Shown one piece after another: positions 1 through 5,325 of a stretch of 5,325 nucleotides of DNA. Below the pieces are notes generated by a model. The model was given only the letters and a program-made list of their open reading frames with translations. It had not been told where the DNA came from and did no database searches. Made by a program: the position numbers and the translations under genes. This DNA is from Lysobacterales bacterium (GTDB lineage Bacteria > Pseudomonadota > Gammaproteobacteria > Xanthomonadales > Marinicellaceae): contig JALWML010000615.1 of assembly GCA_027083915.1 (NCBI GenBank), forward strand, positions 1 through 5,325. The letters run 5' to 3'. The first letter of the stretch is position 1, and each line of letters begins with the position of its first letter.

Positions 1-1554
1 GTGCTGCAAAATAAGCGCATTATTCATGTGCCAGCCAACAATAATCGGTTACCTTTCATTTTCTTTAATTTATCGGGAAAAGAAGATGATGCGAATTCTG
101 TGCGTTCAAATTATTCAGGTATTGGAACTGAGTTTATCATTCGCAATGAAAACTTTTATGCTCTCGGCAATAGTTTTCATAATTTAACTGGAATTGATCA
201 GGACTATCAGCCCATTAGTTTAGCAGCAGGTAAGAAAAAGCTGATTGATTATATCGCACTTGAATGGTCCGATGGCGTTTACCAAACTGAGTTGGGTTTA
301 GAAATTTCAAAATACTATAAAATAACTGAAACTCAAAGACAATTGTCGAGTTGCCCAGTGATATTCGCATGGAATAATAACCAGTACGAATTTATCAGTG
401 ATGTTCTTGGAGTAGGTGGTATTGGTTTTGCTATTGGTCGCCATGAATATGGAGAGCCTCGCCCATGGGAAAATTATTTATTAATGGCCAATCAACTTAC
501 TTCTAAAGACGGTCTTTTTAAAATACAATTTACCGAACCAATGGAAGAATCTGCTTATTTGGATGAGTTTAAAATTGAAGTTATTGACATTCCTGAGCGT
601 TATCATCTTTTACTTGATGAACGCATGGGAATATCACCACCTGAAGTGACAGGAGATGTTATCTATTATCGCAACAAGATTAAACCCAGTCGTGTTCTGA
701 ATCAAGATAATATAGATGTTACTCAAGCAGCTTTAACCACCGACAAAATAGCCATTGAAATTGACAATAGTGACAGTCGATTCCTCGGTTTAGTAGACGA
801 ACAAGTCATTACAATGGAGTTTGCTGAAGATTTACAAGGTGATTATCAATTTGTCATGAATGGGTGGGTTGAATACGGTTATTCTCAAACTATGTTTGCC
901 GCTTGGCAAGCAGGAAAAATTGCTCAGGCTCCATCATTAGAGTACTTTTTTGATGGCCAATGGCGGGTTTTATTAAAAGAGTTTGGTTACCCAGCAGGAA
1001 TGCCTCGCAGTGCTTCTGTAGCTATAAATATTCCACAGAAAACCAAAAAATTAAGAATTCGAACCAATATGGAGGTTTATTTTGATGAACTTGCGTTAGT
1101 AAAGCCCGAAAAAATAGAAGAGATGGTCAAACATACACTGACACTTCAATCGGCACAGCTTAATCAATTGGGTTTTCCACAGCGAACAAACAATGCTCAA
1201 CGTGTGCCAAGTTATGATGTTAGTCAAATTAAACCATTCTGGGATACACGTTATATGGAAGGAGCCTATACCCAATTAGGTGAAATTATGCCAATGGTTG
1301 AAAAGCATGATAATGCACTCGCAATCATTGGAGCAGGAGAGGCAATAGAGTTTAATTTTATTGATGATTTGCCTGTATTAAGTGATGGTTTTGAGCGCTA
1401 TTTTCTGCTAAAGTTCGTCGGATGGGCAAAAGACATGGATATTTTAACGCATAATGGTGAAACACTTGCCCCGATTCCTGTTGATGGAGTGATTTCTGAA
1501 CAGGCAAAAAAATTGAATTTAAAATATAATACCCGATACAAGGCGGGCAAGTAA
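1..1554 (+). CDS. CRTAC1-type secreted protein, C-terminal part (ASPIC/UnbV domain plus long C-terminal extension); 5' partial
   Basis: Open from the first base to a TAA at 1552-1554 (517 codons visible). The first codon happens to be GTG, but I do not take it as the true start: the visible protein opens directly in an ASPIC/UnbV-like domain (about residues 14-93: NLSGKEDD, SNYSGIGTEF, then IALEWSDG, the equivalent of the family's V-x-W-P-S-G), which normally follows several hundred residues of VCBS/FG-GAP propeller. The gene therefore probably begins upstream. After ASPIC comes an SCPVIFAWNNNQYEFISD segment (from about residue 117) and a beta-rich extension with GWVEYGYSQT (288-297), FGYPAGMPR (328-336) and TNMEVYFDEL (355-364), ending with FVGWAKDMDI (472-481). 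I recognise this layout from long CRTAC1 proteins found beside multiheme cytochromes; no enzymatic activity is established for it. It is expected outside the cytoplasm, although its export signal would lie upstream. It has one cysteine (C118). Its stop lies 3 nt before the cytochrome gene, so the two are probably co-transcribed and translationally coupled. Confidence 0.85.
   Translation: MLQNKRIIHVPANNNRLPFIFFNLSGKEDDANSVRSNYSGIGTEFIIRNENFYALGNSFHNLTGIDQDYQPISLAAGKKKLIDYIALEWSDGVYQTELGLEISKYYKITETQRQLSSCPVIFAWNNNQYEFISDVLGVGGIGFAIGRHEYGEPRPWENYLLMANQLTSKDGLFKIQFTEPMEESAYLDEFKIEVIDIPERYHLLLDERMGISPPEVTGDVIYYRNKIKPSRVLNQDNIDVTQAALTTDKIAIEIDNSDSRFLGLVDEQVITMEFAEDLQGDYQFVMNGWVEYGYSQTMFAAWQAGKIAQAPSLEYFFDGQWRVLLKEFGYPAGMPRSASVAINIPQKTKKLRIRTNMEVYFDELALVKPEKIEEMVKHTLTLQSAQLNQLGFPQRTNNAQRVPSYDVSQIKPFWDTRYMEGAYTQLGEIMPMVEKHDNALAIIGAGEAIEFNFIDDLPVLSDGFERYFLLKFVGWAKDMDILTHNGETLAPIPVDGVISEQAKKLNLKYNTRYKAGK
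40..279 (+). other. ASPIC/UnbV domain of the first CRTAC1-type protein
   Basis: Residues about 14-93 of the first protein match the ASPIC/UnbV pattern: a beta strand with N-L-x-G, a polar stretch, S-N-x-x-G-I-G-T-E, then a closing I-A-L-E-W-S-D-G. In this family the domain sits after the FG-GAP/VCBS propeller, which is why the gene is called 5' partial. The boundaries are approximate, and the match is by eye rather than by profile. Confidence 0.7.
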
Positions 1555-1560
1555 AACATG
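1540..1560 (+). promoter_or_regulatory. Ribosome binding site and coupled stop/start for the cytochrome gene
   Basis: A purine-rich stretch AAGGCGGG (1540-1547) ends 10 nt before ATG 1558, and the upstream TAA (1552-1554) lies between them. A second in-frame ATG at 1564 would be about 16 nt from the same stretch, so 1558 is preferred. The ribosome finishing the upstream gene would terminate almost on this start, which suggests translational coupling. Confidence 0.5.
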
Positions 1561-4308
1561 AATATGATACAAAAAAAACGTCCAAGAAAAGCAGTTGGGC
1601 CAAAATTAAAAATTGTGTTAAGAATAGTTTTTTTCTTATTTGCACTATTAGCAATTAATTCTATTTATTTATCACTCATTACCTTTGTTGAGTGGTTAAC
1701 AAGCAAGAGTTTACAAGATCAAACCTACCTTTTTATGTTTTTAAGCCATTTAGTCTTAGGACTGCTATTGATTGTGCCTCTCATAATTTATGGCATAATC
1801 CATATTGGTAATACTAAAACTCGCCGTAACAAACGTGCAATTAAAGCAGGATATGCGCTTTTTATCTTTTCAATTTTGTTATTGTTGACTGGATTGGTTC
1901 TAACCCGTGGCATACCTCTGGTTGAAATTAAAAATACACAGTGGCGTGACATAACTTATTGGCTGCATGTTATTTTGCCTTTTGTTGCTATTTGGTTGTT
2001 TGTTATGCACCGTTTGGCAGGACCAAAGCTATCGTGGTTGCCAAGTAAGTTAACGATTGTTGCCACACTTGTAACACTAGGTCTATTGGCTTGGCTGCAG
2101 CAAGAAACCTTTTTCCCTAAAGAAATTCAACACCAGGAAATGAACCCTTTATTTGCTCCATCCTTTGCCCAAACAAGTACCAATAAACATATTAAGCCAA
2201 AAGATTTAGACAATAATCAATACTGTAAAAATTGCCATGCAGATGTTCATGAAGGTTGGATGAACTCTGTACACAAAGTATCAAGTTTTAATAATCAGTC
2301 CTACTCTTTTGCTATTAACAATACCCGTAAATATTTACAAAAACGAGATGGTAATCATGATGCAGCAAAACTGTGTGCTGTTTGTCATGACCCAGTAATA
2401 ATGTTTAGTGGTGAGTTTGATAAAGATAAAGACTTTTCAGGAACTAAAATTGGTGAAGCGGGTATTACTTGTACTACTTGTCATGCCATTTCTGATATAA
2501 ATTCTATCAAAGGCAATGGCTCTTATACATTGACCATTCCAGAGCAATATCCTTTTACACGTTCAGAATTGCCTTTTTTGCAATGGGTAAACCAAACCTT
2601 GGTCAAGGCTAAACCTGATTTCCATAAAACATCTTACTTAAAACCGCTACATAAAAAAGCTGAATTTTGCAGTGTTTGTCATAAAGTAGCGTTACCTAAA
2701 GCATTAAATCATTACAAGTGGCTTCGTGGTCAGGATCACTATGATTCTTTCTTTTTATCTGGCGTATCAGGACATGCCGTAGCCAGTTTTTATTATCCCC
2801 CAAAAGCTAAAGAAAAGTGTGCCGAATGTCACATGCCATTACAAGACTCTGATGATTTTGGCGCCATTACCGAATCATTAACTGGTAATGGGCAGGTACA
2901 CAGTCATTATTTTGAAGCGGCAAACTCAGGTATTCGCTATTTGAACAACTTGAAGCCAGACCCAGTTAACGCTTTATTGCCAGGTTCATTATCGGTTGAT
3001 ATTTTTGGGGTTAAGCACAATGGTGAATTAACAGGTGAGCTTGTAGCCCCCTTAAATGAGCATGTGGAATTGCAACCAGGTAAACGTTATTTGCTTGAAT
3101 CTGTTATAAAAACTGTAAAATTAGGGCATGAATTTACCCAAGGTACGGCTGATTCCAATCAGGTCTGGGTGGAATTTAATGTTTACCATAATGGTGAAAG
3201 AATCGCCGCAAGTGGTGGTATTAACAACCAAGGTCAAGTAGATGATTGGTCTTATTTTATAAACACATGGGTGCTGGATAAAAATGGTAACCGCATTGAT
3301 AAGAGAAATGGCGAAGACATCTTTACTGCCTTGTACAATCATGGTATTCCACCTGGAGCTGCTACTGTTATTCACTATGCATTAGATATTCCGGCTGAAC
3401 TTAGAGGTGAAATAACATTGGAAGCACAAGTGCTATACCGTAAGTTTGATACCACTTATTATCGGTTCTTTACAGAAAATAAGACAAAATTTAATGACTT
3501 ACCAATTCTGACACTGGCAAGAGATGTTCAAAAAATCTCTGTTAAGCCAGATGCTAGTACCCAGATACCAGTAGTGAGTGATTGGAAACGTTGGAATGAT
3601 TACGGTATTGGTTTATTACGTCAAAAAGCCTATAAACAAGCAGAAGAAGCTTTCAAGCAGGTGGCGATACTAGGACGAGCAGAGGGTTGGATTAATTTAA
3701 CTCGAACTTATCTTCAACAAGGACGATTAGACGAAGCACAAGATGCACTGAATCAAGCGGCAAAAGTTGAAGGCTTTAGGTATACCTGGCAATTGGCTTA
3801 TTTTGCTGGAGTCATAGATTTACAAAATGGTTTTATTCAAAAAGCTTTAGATAATTTTAAACGTGTTTACCAAACTGAATTTCAAAATGCCAAAGAGGCG
3901 AATTTTGACTTCTCAAAAGATTATAAATTTGTCACATTATATGCACAAACTTTATTTCAACGCGCAAAAATGCTTGCCCCAGAGGAGCAGAAAGATTTCT
4001 ACCAACAATCAATTGATAAATTTAATGAGGTGCTTGTCATGAACCCCGAGTGGGCAGATGCACATTTTGGCTTGTTTCAACTTTATGCAGCACTCGGTGA
4101 TATCCAAAATGCACAAAAACATAAAGCTTTACATGATAAACACAAAGTTGATGATAATGCGCATGATACCGTTATTGCTAAAGCGCGAGCACAAAACAAA
4201 GCCGCAGATCATGCTGCCGAAATGATTGCAATTTATGAGTTAGATAGACTGAATAACACGATGTCTGTGAAAAACTTTATCCAAAAAAATACTATCCGAG
4301 AAGAATAA
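1558..4308 (+). CDS. Membrane-anchored pentaheme c-type cytochrome with N-terminal five-helix domain and C-terminal TPR region
   Basis: Complete 916-residue protein, ATG 1558 to TAA 4306-4308. Order of parts: a basic N-tail (KKRPRK); five predicted membrane helices (about residues 19-46, 57-82, 97-116, 133-152, 165-182); a short linker; five CXXCH heme c sites at C223, C273, C305, C371 and C421; a beta-rich domain (about 480-660) with GHEFTQGTADSNQVW; and TPR-like helical pairs (about 678-863). The basic loops RRNKR (89-93) and HRLAGPK (151-157) put the N-terminus inside and the heme part in the periplasm, as c-type heme attachment requires. All ten cysteines fall in CXXCH motifs. WMNSVH (234-239) after the first site resembles the W-x-x-S-x-H element of cytochrome c554-like proteins. 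Helices 2 and 4 carry H64/H82 and H137/H151, possible ligands for two b hemes. The likely role is electron transfer across or at the inner membrane; donor and acceptor are unknown. It lies between two CRTAC1-type genes with 3-nt and 2-nt gaps, so the three products probably act together. The heme and membrane assignments are firm; the b-heme idea is inference. Confidence 0.93.
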   Translation: MNMIQKKRPRKAVGPKLKIVLRIVFFLFALLAINSIYLSLITFVEWLTSKSLQDQTYLFMFLSHLVLGLLLIVPLIIYGIIHIGNTKTRRNKRAIKAGYALFIFSILLLLTGLVLTRGIPLVEIKNTQWRDITYWLHVILPFVAIWLFVMHRLAGPKLSWLPSKLTIVATLVTLGLLAWLQQETFFPKEIQHQEMNPLFAPSFAQTSTNKHIKPKDLDNNQYCKNCHADVHEGWMNSVHKVSSFNNQSYSFAINNTRKYLQKRDGNHDAAKLCAVCHDPVIMFSGEFDKDKDFSGTKIGEAGITCTTCHAISDINSIKGNGSYTLTIPEQYPFTRSELPFLQWVNQTLVKAKPDFHKTSYLKPLHKKAEFCSVCHKVALPKALNHYKWLRGQDHYDSFFLSGVSGHAVASFYYPPKAKEKCAECHMPLQDSDDFGAITESLTGNGQVHSHYFEAANSGIRYLNNLKPDPVNALLPGSLSVDIFGVKHNGELTGELVAPLNEHVELQPGKRYLLESVIKTVKLGHEFTQGTADSNQVWVEFNVYHNGERIAASGGINNQGQVDDWSYFINTWVLDKNGNRIDKRNGEDIFTALYNHGIPPGAATVIHYALDIPAELRGEITLEAQVLYRKFDTTYYRFFTENKTKFNDLPILTLARDVQKISVKPDASTQIPVVSDWKRWNDYGIGLLRQKAYKQAEEAFKQVAILGRAEGWINLTRTYLQQGRLDEAQDALNQAAKVEGFRYTWQLAYFAGVIDLQNGFIQKALDNFKRVYQTEFQNAKEANFDFSKDYKFVTLYAQTLFQRAKMLAPEEQKDFYQQSIDKFNEVLVMNPEWADAHFGLFQLYAALGDIQNAQKHKALHDKHKVDDNAHDTVIAKARAQNKAADHAAEMIAIYELDRLNNTMSVKNFIQKNTIREE
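1612..2103 (+). other. Five-helix membrane domain with paired histidines, possible di-heme b module
   Basis: Residues about 19-182 of the cytochrome. The positive-inside rule gives N-in, with helix 5 leading out to the periplasmic hemes. H64 (codon 1747) and H137 (1966) would lie near the periplasmic face; H82 (1801) and H151 (2008) near the cytoplasmic face. H137 and H151 show the H-x13-H spacing seen in transmembrane di-heme b proteins; the helix 2 pair is 18 residues apart, longer than usual. Helix 3 contains the LLLLTG element. That this domain binds heme b is inference. Confidence 0.55.
2224..2832 (+). other. Five CXXCH covalent heme c binding sites
   Basis: The motifs are CKNCH (2224-2238), CAVCH (2374-2388), CTTCH (2470-2484), CSVCH (2668-2682) and CAECH (2818-2832). 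Candidate distal ligands nearby include H231, H239, H267, H356, H365, H385, H394, H406, H448 and H450. The spacing is irregular (50, 32, 66 and 50 residues between first cysteines), as in cytochrome c554-like multiheme folds rather than tandem repeats. Attachment needs the periplasmic cytochrome c maturation machinery, which is not in this window. Confidence 0.95.
2995..3537 (+). other. Beta-rich domain with GHxFxxG motif following the hemes
   Basis: Residues about 480-660 of the cytochrome. It holds GHEFTQGTADSNQVWVEF (523-540), related to the GHxFPTG...VWLE pattern common after heme regions in multiheme cytochromes, then RIDKRNGEDIF (579-589) and LYNHGIPPGAATVIHY (592-607). Here the usual F-P-T-G reads F-T-Q-G. 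H524 and H595 are the most motif-like histidines. Function unknown; possibly a beta-sandwich packed against the hemes. Boundaries are approximate. Confidence 0.6.
3589..4146 (+). repeat. TPR-like helical repeats at the C-terminus of the cytochrome
   Basis: About four degenerate tetratricopeptide-like units at residues 678-705 (core AYKQAEEAFKQV), 708-738 (GRLDEAQDALNQA), 742-773 (GFIQKALDNFKRV) and 812-863 (including ADAHFGLFQLYAALGDIQNA). TPRs are protein-docking surfaces. Given the topology these would lie in the periplasm, where they could hold a partner such as one of the adjacent CRTAC1 proteins (inference). Confidence 0.75.
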
Positions 4309-4313
4309 ACATG
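4298..4313 (+). promoter_or_regulatory. Weak ribosome binding site and coupled stop/start for the second CRTAC1 gene
   Basis: GAGAAG (4298-4303) ends 7 nt before ATG 4311, and the TAA of the cytochrome gene (4306-4308) lies between. The layout TAA-AC-ATG closely matches the upstream junction TAA-AAC-ATG, supporting coupled translation of the three genes. Confidence 0.45.
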
Positions 4314-5325
4314 ACAAATAAAAGTACTGAGAAACATTCCATTGCCAATGATGCAGTGATTGCGGAATTTTTTAAAAGGTCTTTGAAAATAATAGCAGTG
4401 ATGATTCTGATAACTATCGGCTTAGTGTATTATTTTACCCAAGAAAAGAAACAAGAAGTTATTGTAGAACAAGCTTATCAAGCGCCTAAAAAACTCAGCC
4501 ATGCAGTAAAGCCACCACAAACACTTTTTGCTGAGCAAGCTAAACAACGTGGCATTGGTTTTGTTCCAGAAAACGGAGCCACTGGAGAACGCATGTTACC
4601 AGAAACAATGGGGCAAGGAGTGGCCTTTATTGATTTTGATAATGATGGTGATCAAGACTTAGTTTTTGCCAATGGCACCAACTGGGAATGGAATCATGCT
4701 ATTTCTCCTGCTCCAACACAGCATATTTATGAAAATGATGGCAAAGGTTATTTTACTGATGTGAGTGTTCAGATGGGATTGAATAAAACATTTTATGGAA
4801 CTGGTATCGCCATTGGTGATGTCAATAAGGATGGCTATGATGATATCTTTATTGCAGCAGTTGGAAAAAATCATTTATACCTTAACCAACAAGGAAAAGC
4901 GTTTCTTGAAAGCGATGCTCTATTAGACTGCACTGTCAATGGTTGGAGTACATCAAGTGGTTTTTTTGATTATGATAACGATGGTGATCTAGATTTAATG
5001 GTACTTAATTATGTCCAATGGTCCAAAGAATTGGATTTGGCTGCAGATTATAAGATTGACGGAATAGGACGAGCCTATGGGCCACCTAGCAATTTTCCAG
5101 GAACCCATAATTGCTTATTTGAAAATCAAGGAGATGGTAATTTTGTGGATGTAACACAGGCATCAGGCATAGTGATTAAAAATTCTGCTACTGGAGAGTT
5201 TGAAGGTAAATCATTGGCACTTACCTTTTTAGATATCAATCAAGATGGTTTTGAAGATGTTGTTGTTGCAAATGATACCACTAAAAATTTCGTTTTTATC
5301 AATCAAAAAAATAAAACATTTAAGG
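4311..5325 (+). CDS. CRTAC1-type VCBS/FG-GAP repeat protein with N-terminal membrane anchor; 3' partial
   Basis: Starts at ATG 4311 and stays open to the window end (338 codons plus one base). A charged N-tail (about residues 1-26, ending FKRSLK) precedes one hydrophobic segment (about 27-42, IIAVMILITIGLVYYF) without a lipobox or clear signal peptidase site, so it is probably an uncleaved signal anchor with the rest in the periplasm. The remainder is an FG-GAP/VCBS beta-propeller: four calcium-binding loops of the D-x-D/N-x-D-G-x-x-D type start at residues 108, 170, 220 and 308, alternating with blade strands such as HIYENDGKGYFTDVS and CLFENQGDGNFVDVT. FFDYDNDGDLDLMVLNYVQW and the following YGPP...F are typical of bacterial CRTAC1 proteins, so an ASPIC/UnbV domain is expected past the window end. 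These are thought to be structural or binding proteins; no reaction is established. Together with the first gene it brackets the cytochrome. Confidence 0.88.
   Translation, partial: MTNKSTEKHSIANDAVIAEFFKRSLKIIAVMILITIGLVYYFTQEKKQEVIVEQAYQAPKKLSHAVKPPQTLFAEQAKQRGIGFVPENGATGERMLPETMGQGVAFIDFDNDGDQDLVFANGTNWEWNHAISPAPTQHIYENDGKGYFTDVSVQMGLNKTFYGTGIAIGDVNKDGYDDIFIAAVGKNHLYLNQQGKAFLESDALLDCTVNGWSTSSGFFDYDNDGDLDLMVLNYVQWSKELDLAADYKIDGIGRAYGPPSNFPGTHNCLFENQGDGNFVDVTQASGIVIKNSATGEFEGKSLALTFLDINQDGFEDVVVANDTTKNFVFINQKNKTFK
4632..5258 (+). repeat. Four calcium-binding FG-GAP/VCBS loops
   Basis: The loops are DFDNDGDQD (4632-4658), DVNKDGYDD (4818-4844), DYDNDGDLD (4968-4994) and DINQDGFED (5232-5258). 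Each has acidic or Asn residues at positions 1, 3 and 5, Gly at 6 and Asp at 9, the EF-hand-like pattern of integrin-type propeller blades. The coding DNA is diverged, so these are protein repeats rather than recent DNA duplications. Confidence 0.9.

Noticed and set aside
1571..1578. Run of eight A bases near the cytochrome start as a possible phase-variation or frameshift site
   Set aside because: The frame is intact on both sides, and similar A or T runs (for example 1628-1634 and 4961-4967) are expected in an AT-rich genome; nothing else points to programmed slippage.
1358..1654. Minus-strand open frame of 98 codons spanning the first gene junction
   Set aside because: It lies opposite strongly supported coding sequence, including the conserved C-terminal end of the CRTAC1 protein and the cytochrome start, and its translation shows no recognisable domain.
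2224..2832. A sixth, non-canonical heme c site
   Set aside because: All ten cysteines of the protein are used by the five CXXCH motifs, so no further covalent site is possible.
3121..3375. Minus-strand open frame of 84 codons inside the cytochrome gene
   Set aside because: It is antisense to the beta domain with its conserved GHEFTQG and LYNHGIPPGA motifs; it has no domain and no plausible regulatory context.
1558..4308. MtrCAB-like outer-membrane electron conduit component
   Set aside because: MtrA/MtrC-type proteins have about ten hemes and partner with an outer-membrane porin; this one has five hemes, five inner-membrane-type helices and no porin gene in view.
4659..4874. Minus-strand open frame of 71 codons inside the second CRTAC1 gene
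   Set aside because: It is antisense to the FG-GAP loops, whose biased Asp/Gly/Asn codons tend to leave stop-free shadow frames; no independent support.
4632..5258. DNA-level tandem repeat or recent internal duplication in the Asp-rich loops
   Set aside because: The similarity is at protein level only; spacing is uneven and codons differ, as expected for ancient propeller blades.

Overview
The window is a dense, plus-strand gene block from an AT-rich bacterium with a Gram-negative style of envelope protein set. It holds three consecutive genes, almost certainly one transcription unit: the C-terminal part of a CRTAC1-type (VCBS/FG-GAP plus ASPIC/UnbV) secreted protein (1-1554), a complete 916-residue membrane-anchored pentaheme c-type cytochrome with a C-terminal TPR region (1558-4308), and the N-terminal part of a second CRTAC1-type protein (4311-5325, running off the end). 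Multiheme cytochrome c plus CRTAC1 neighbours are familiar from Planctomycetes, Acidobacteria and some Gammaproteobacteria. The AT-rich codon use fits a gammaproteobacterium (for example a methanotroph-like or Thiotrichales-like lineage), but the taxon is inferred only from general style.

Layout: the gaps are 3 nt (1555-1557) and 2 nt (4309-4310), each reading TAA-(A)AC-ATG. No intergenic stretch is large enough for an independent promoter or terminator, and no RNA gene, mobile element, CRISPR array or attachment site is visible. No stretch over 300 bases lacks a gene.

How the genes may work together (inference): the cytochrome has five predicted membrane helices at its N-terminus. Helices 2 and 4 each carry two histidines (H64/H82 and H137/H151) placed so they could bind two b-type hemes, one near each membrane face. 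The chain then enters the periplasm with five CXXCH heme c sites, a beta-rich domain with a GHEFTQG motif, and TPR helices that could dock partners. The flanking CRTAC1 proteins are calcium-binding beta-propeller proteins; the second has a single N-terminal membrane anchor. The simplest reading is a membrane-bound redox complex in which the cytochrome exchanges electrons between the quinone pool or cytoplasmic side and a periplasmic or extracellular reaction, with the CRTAC1 proteins as partner, scaffold or substrate-binding subunits. The substrate cannot be told from the sequence.
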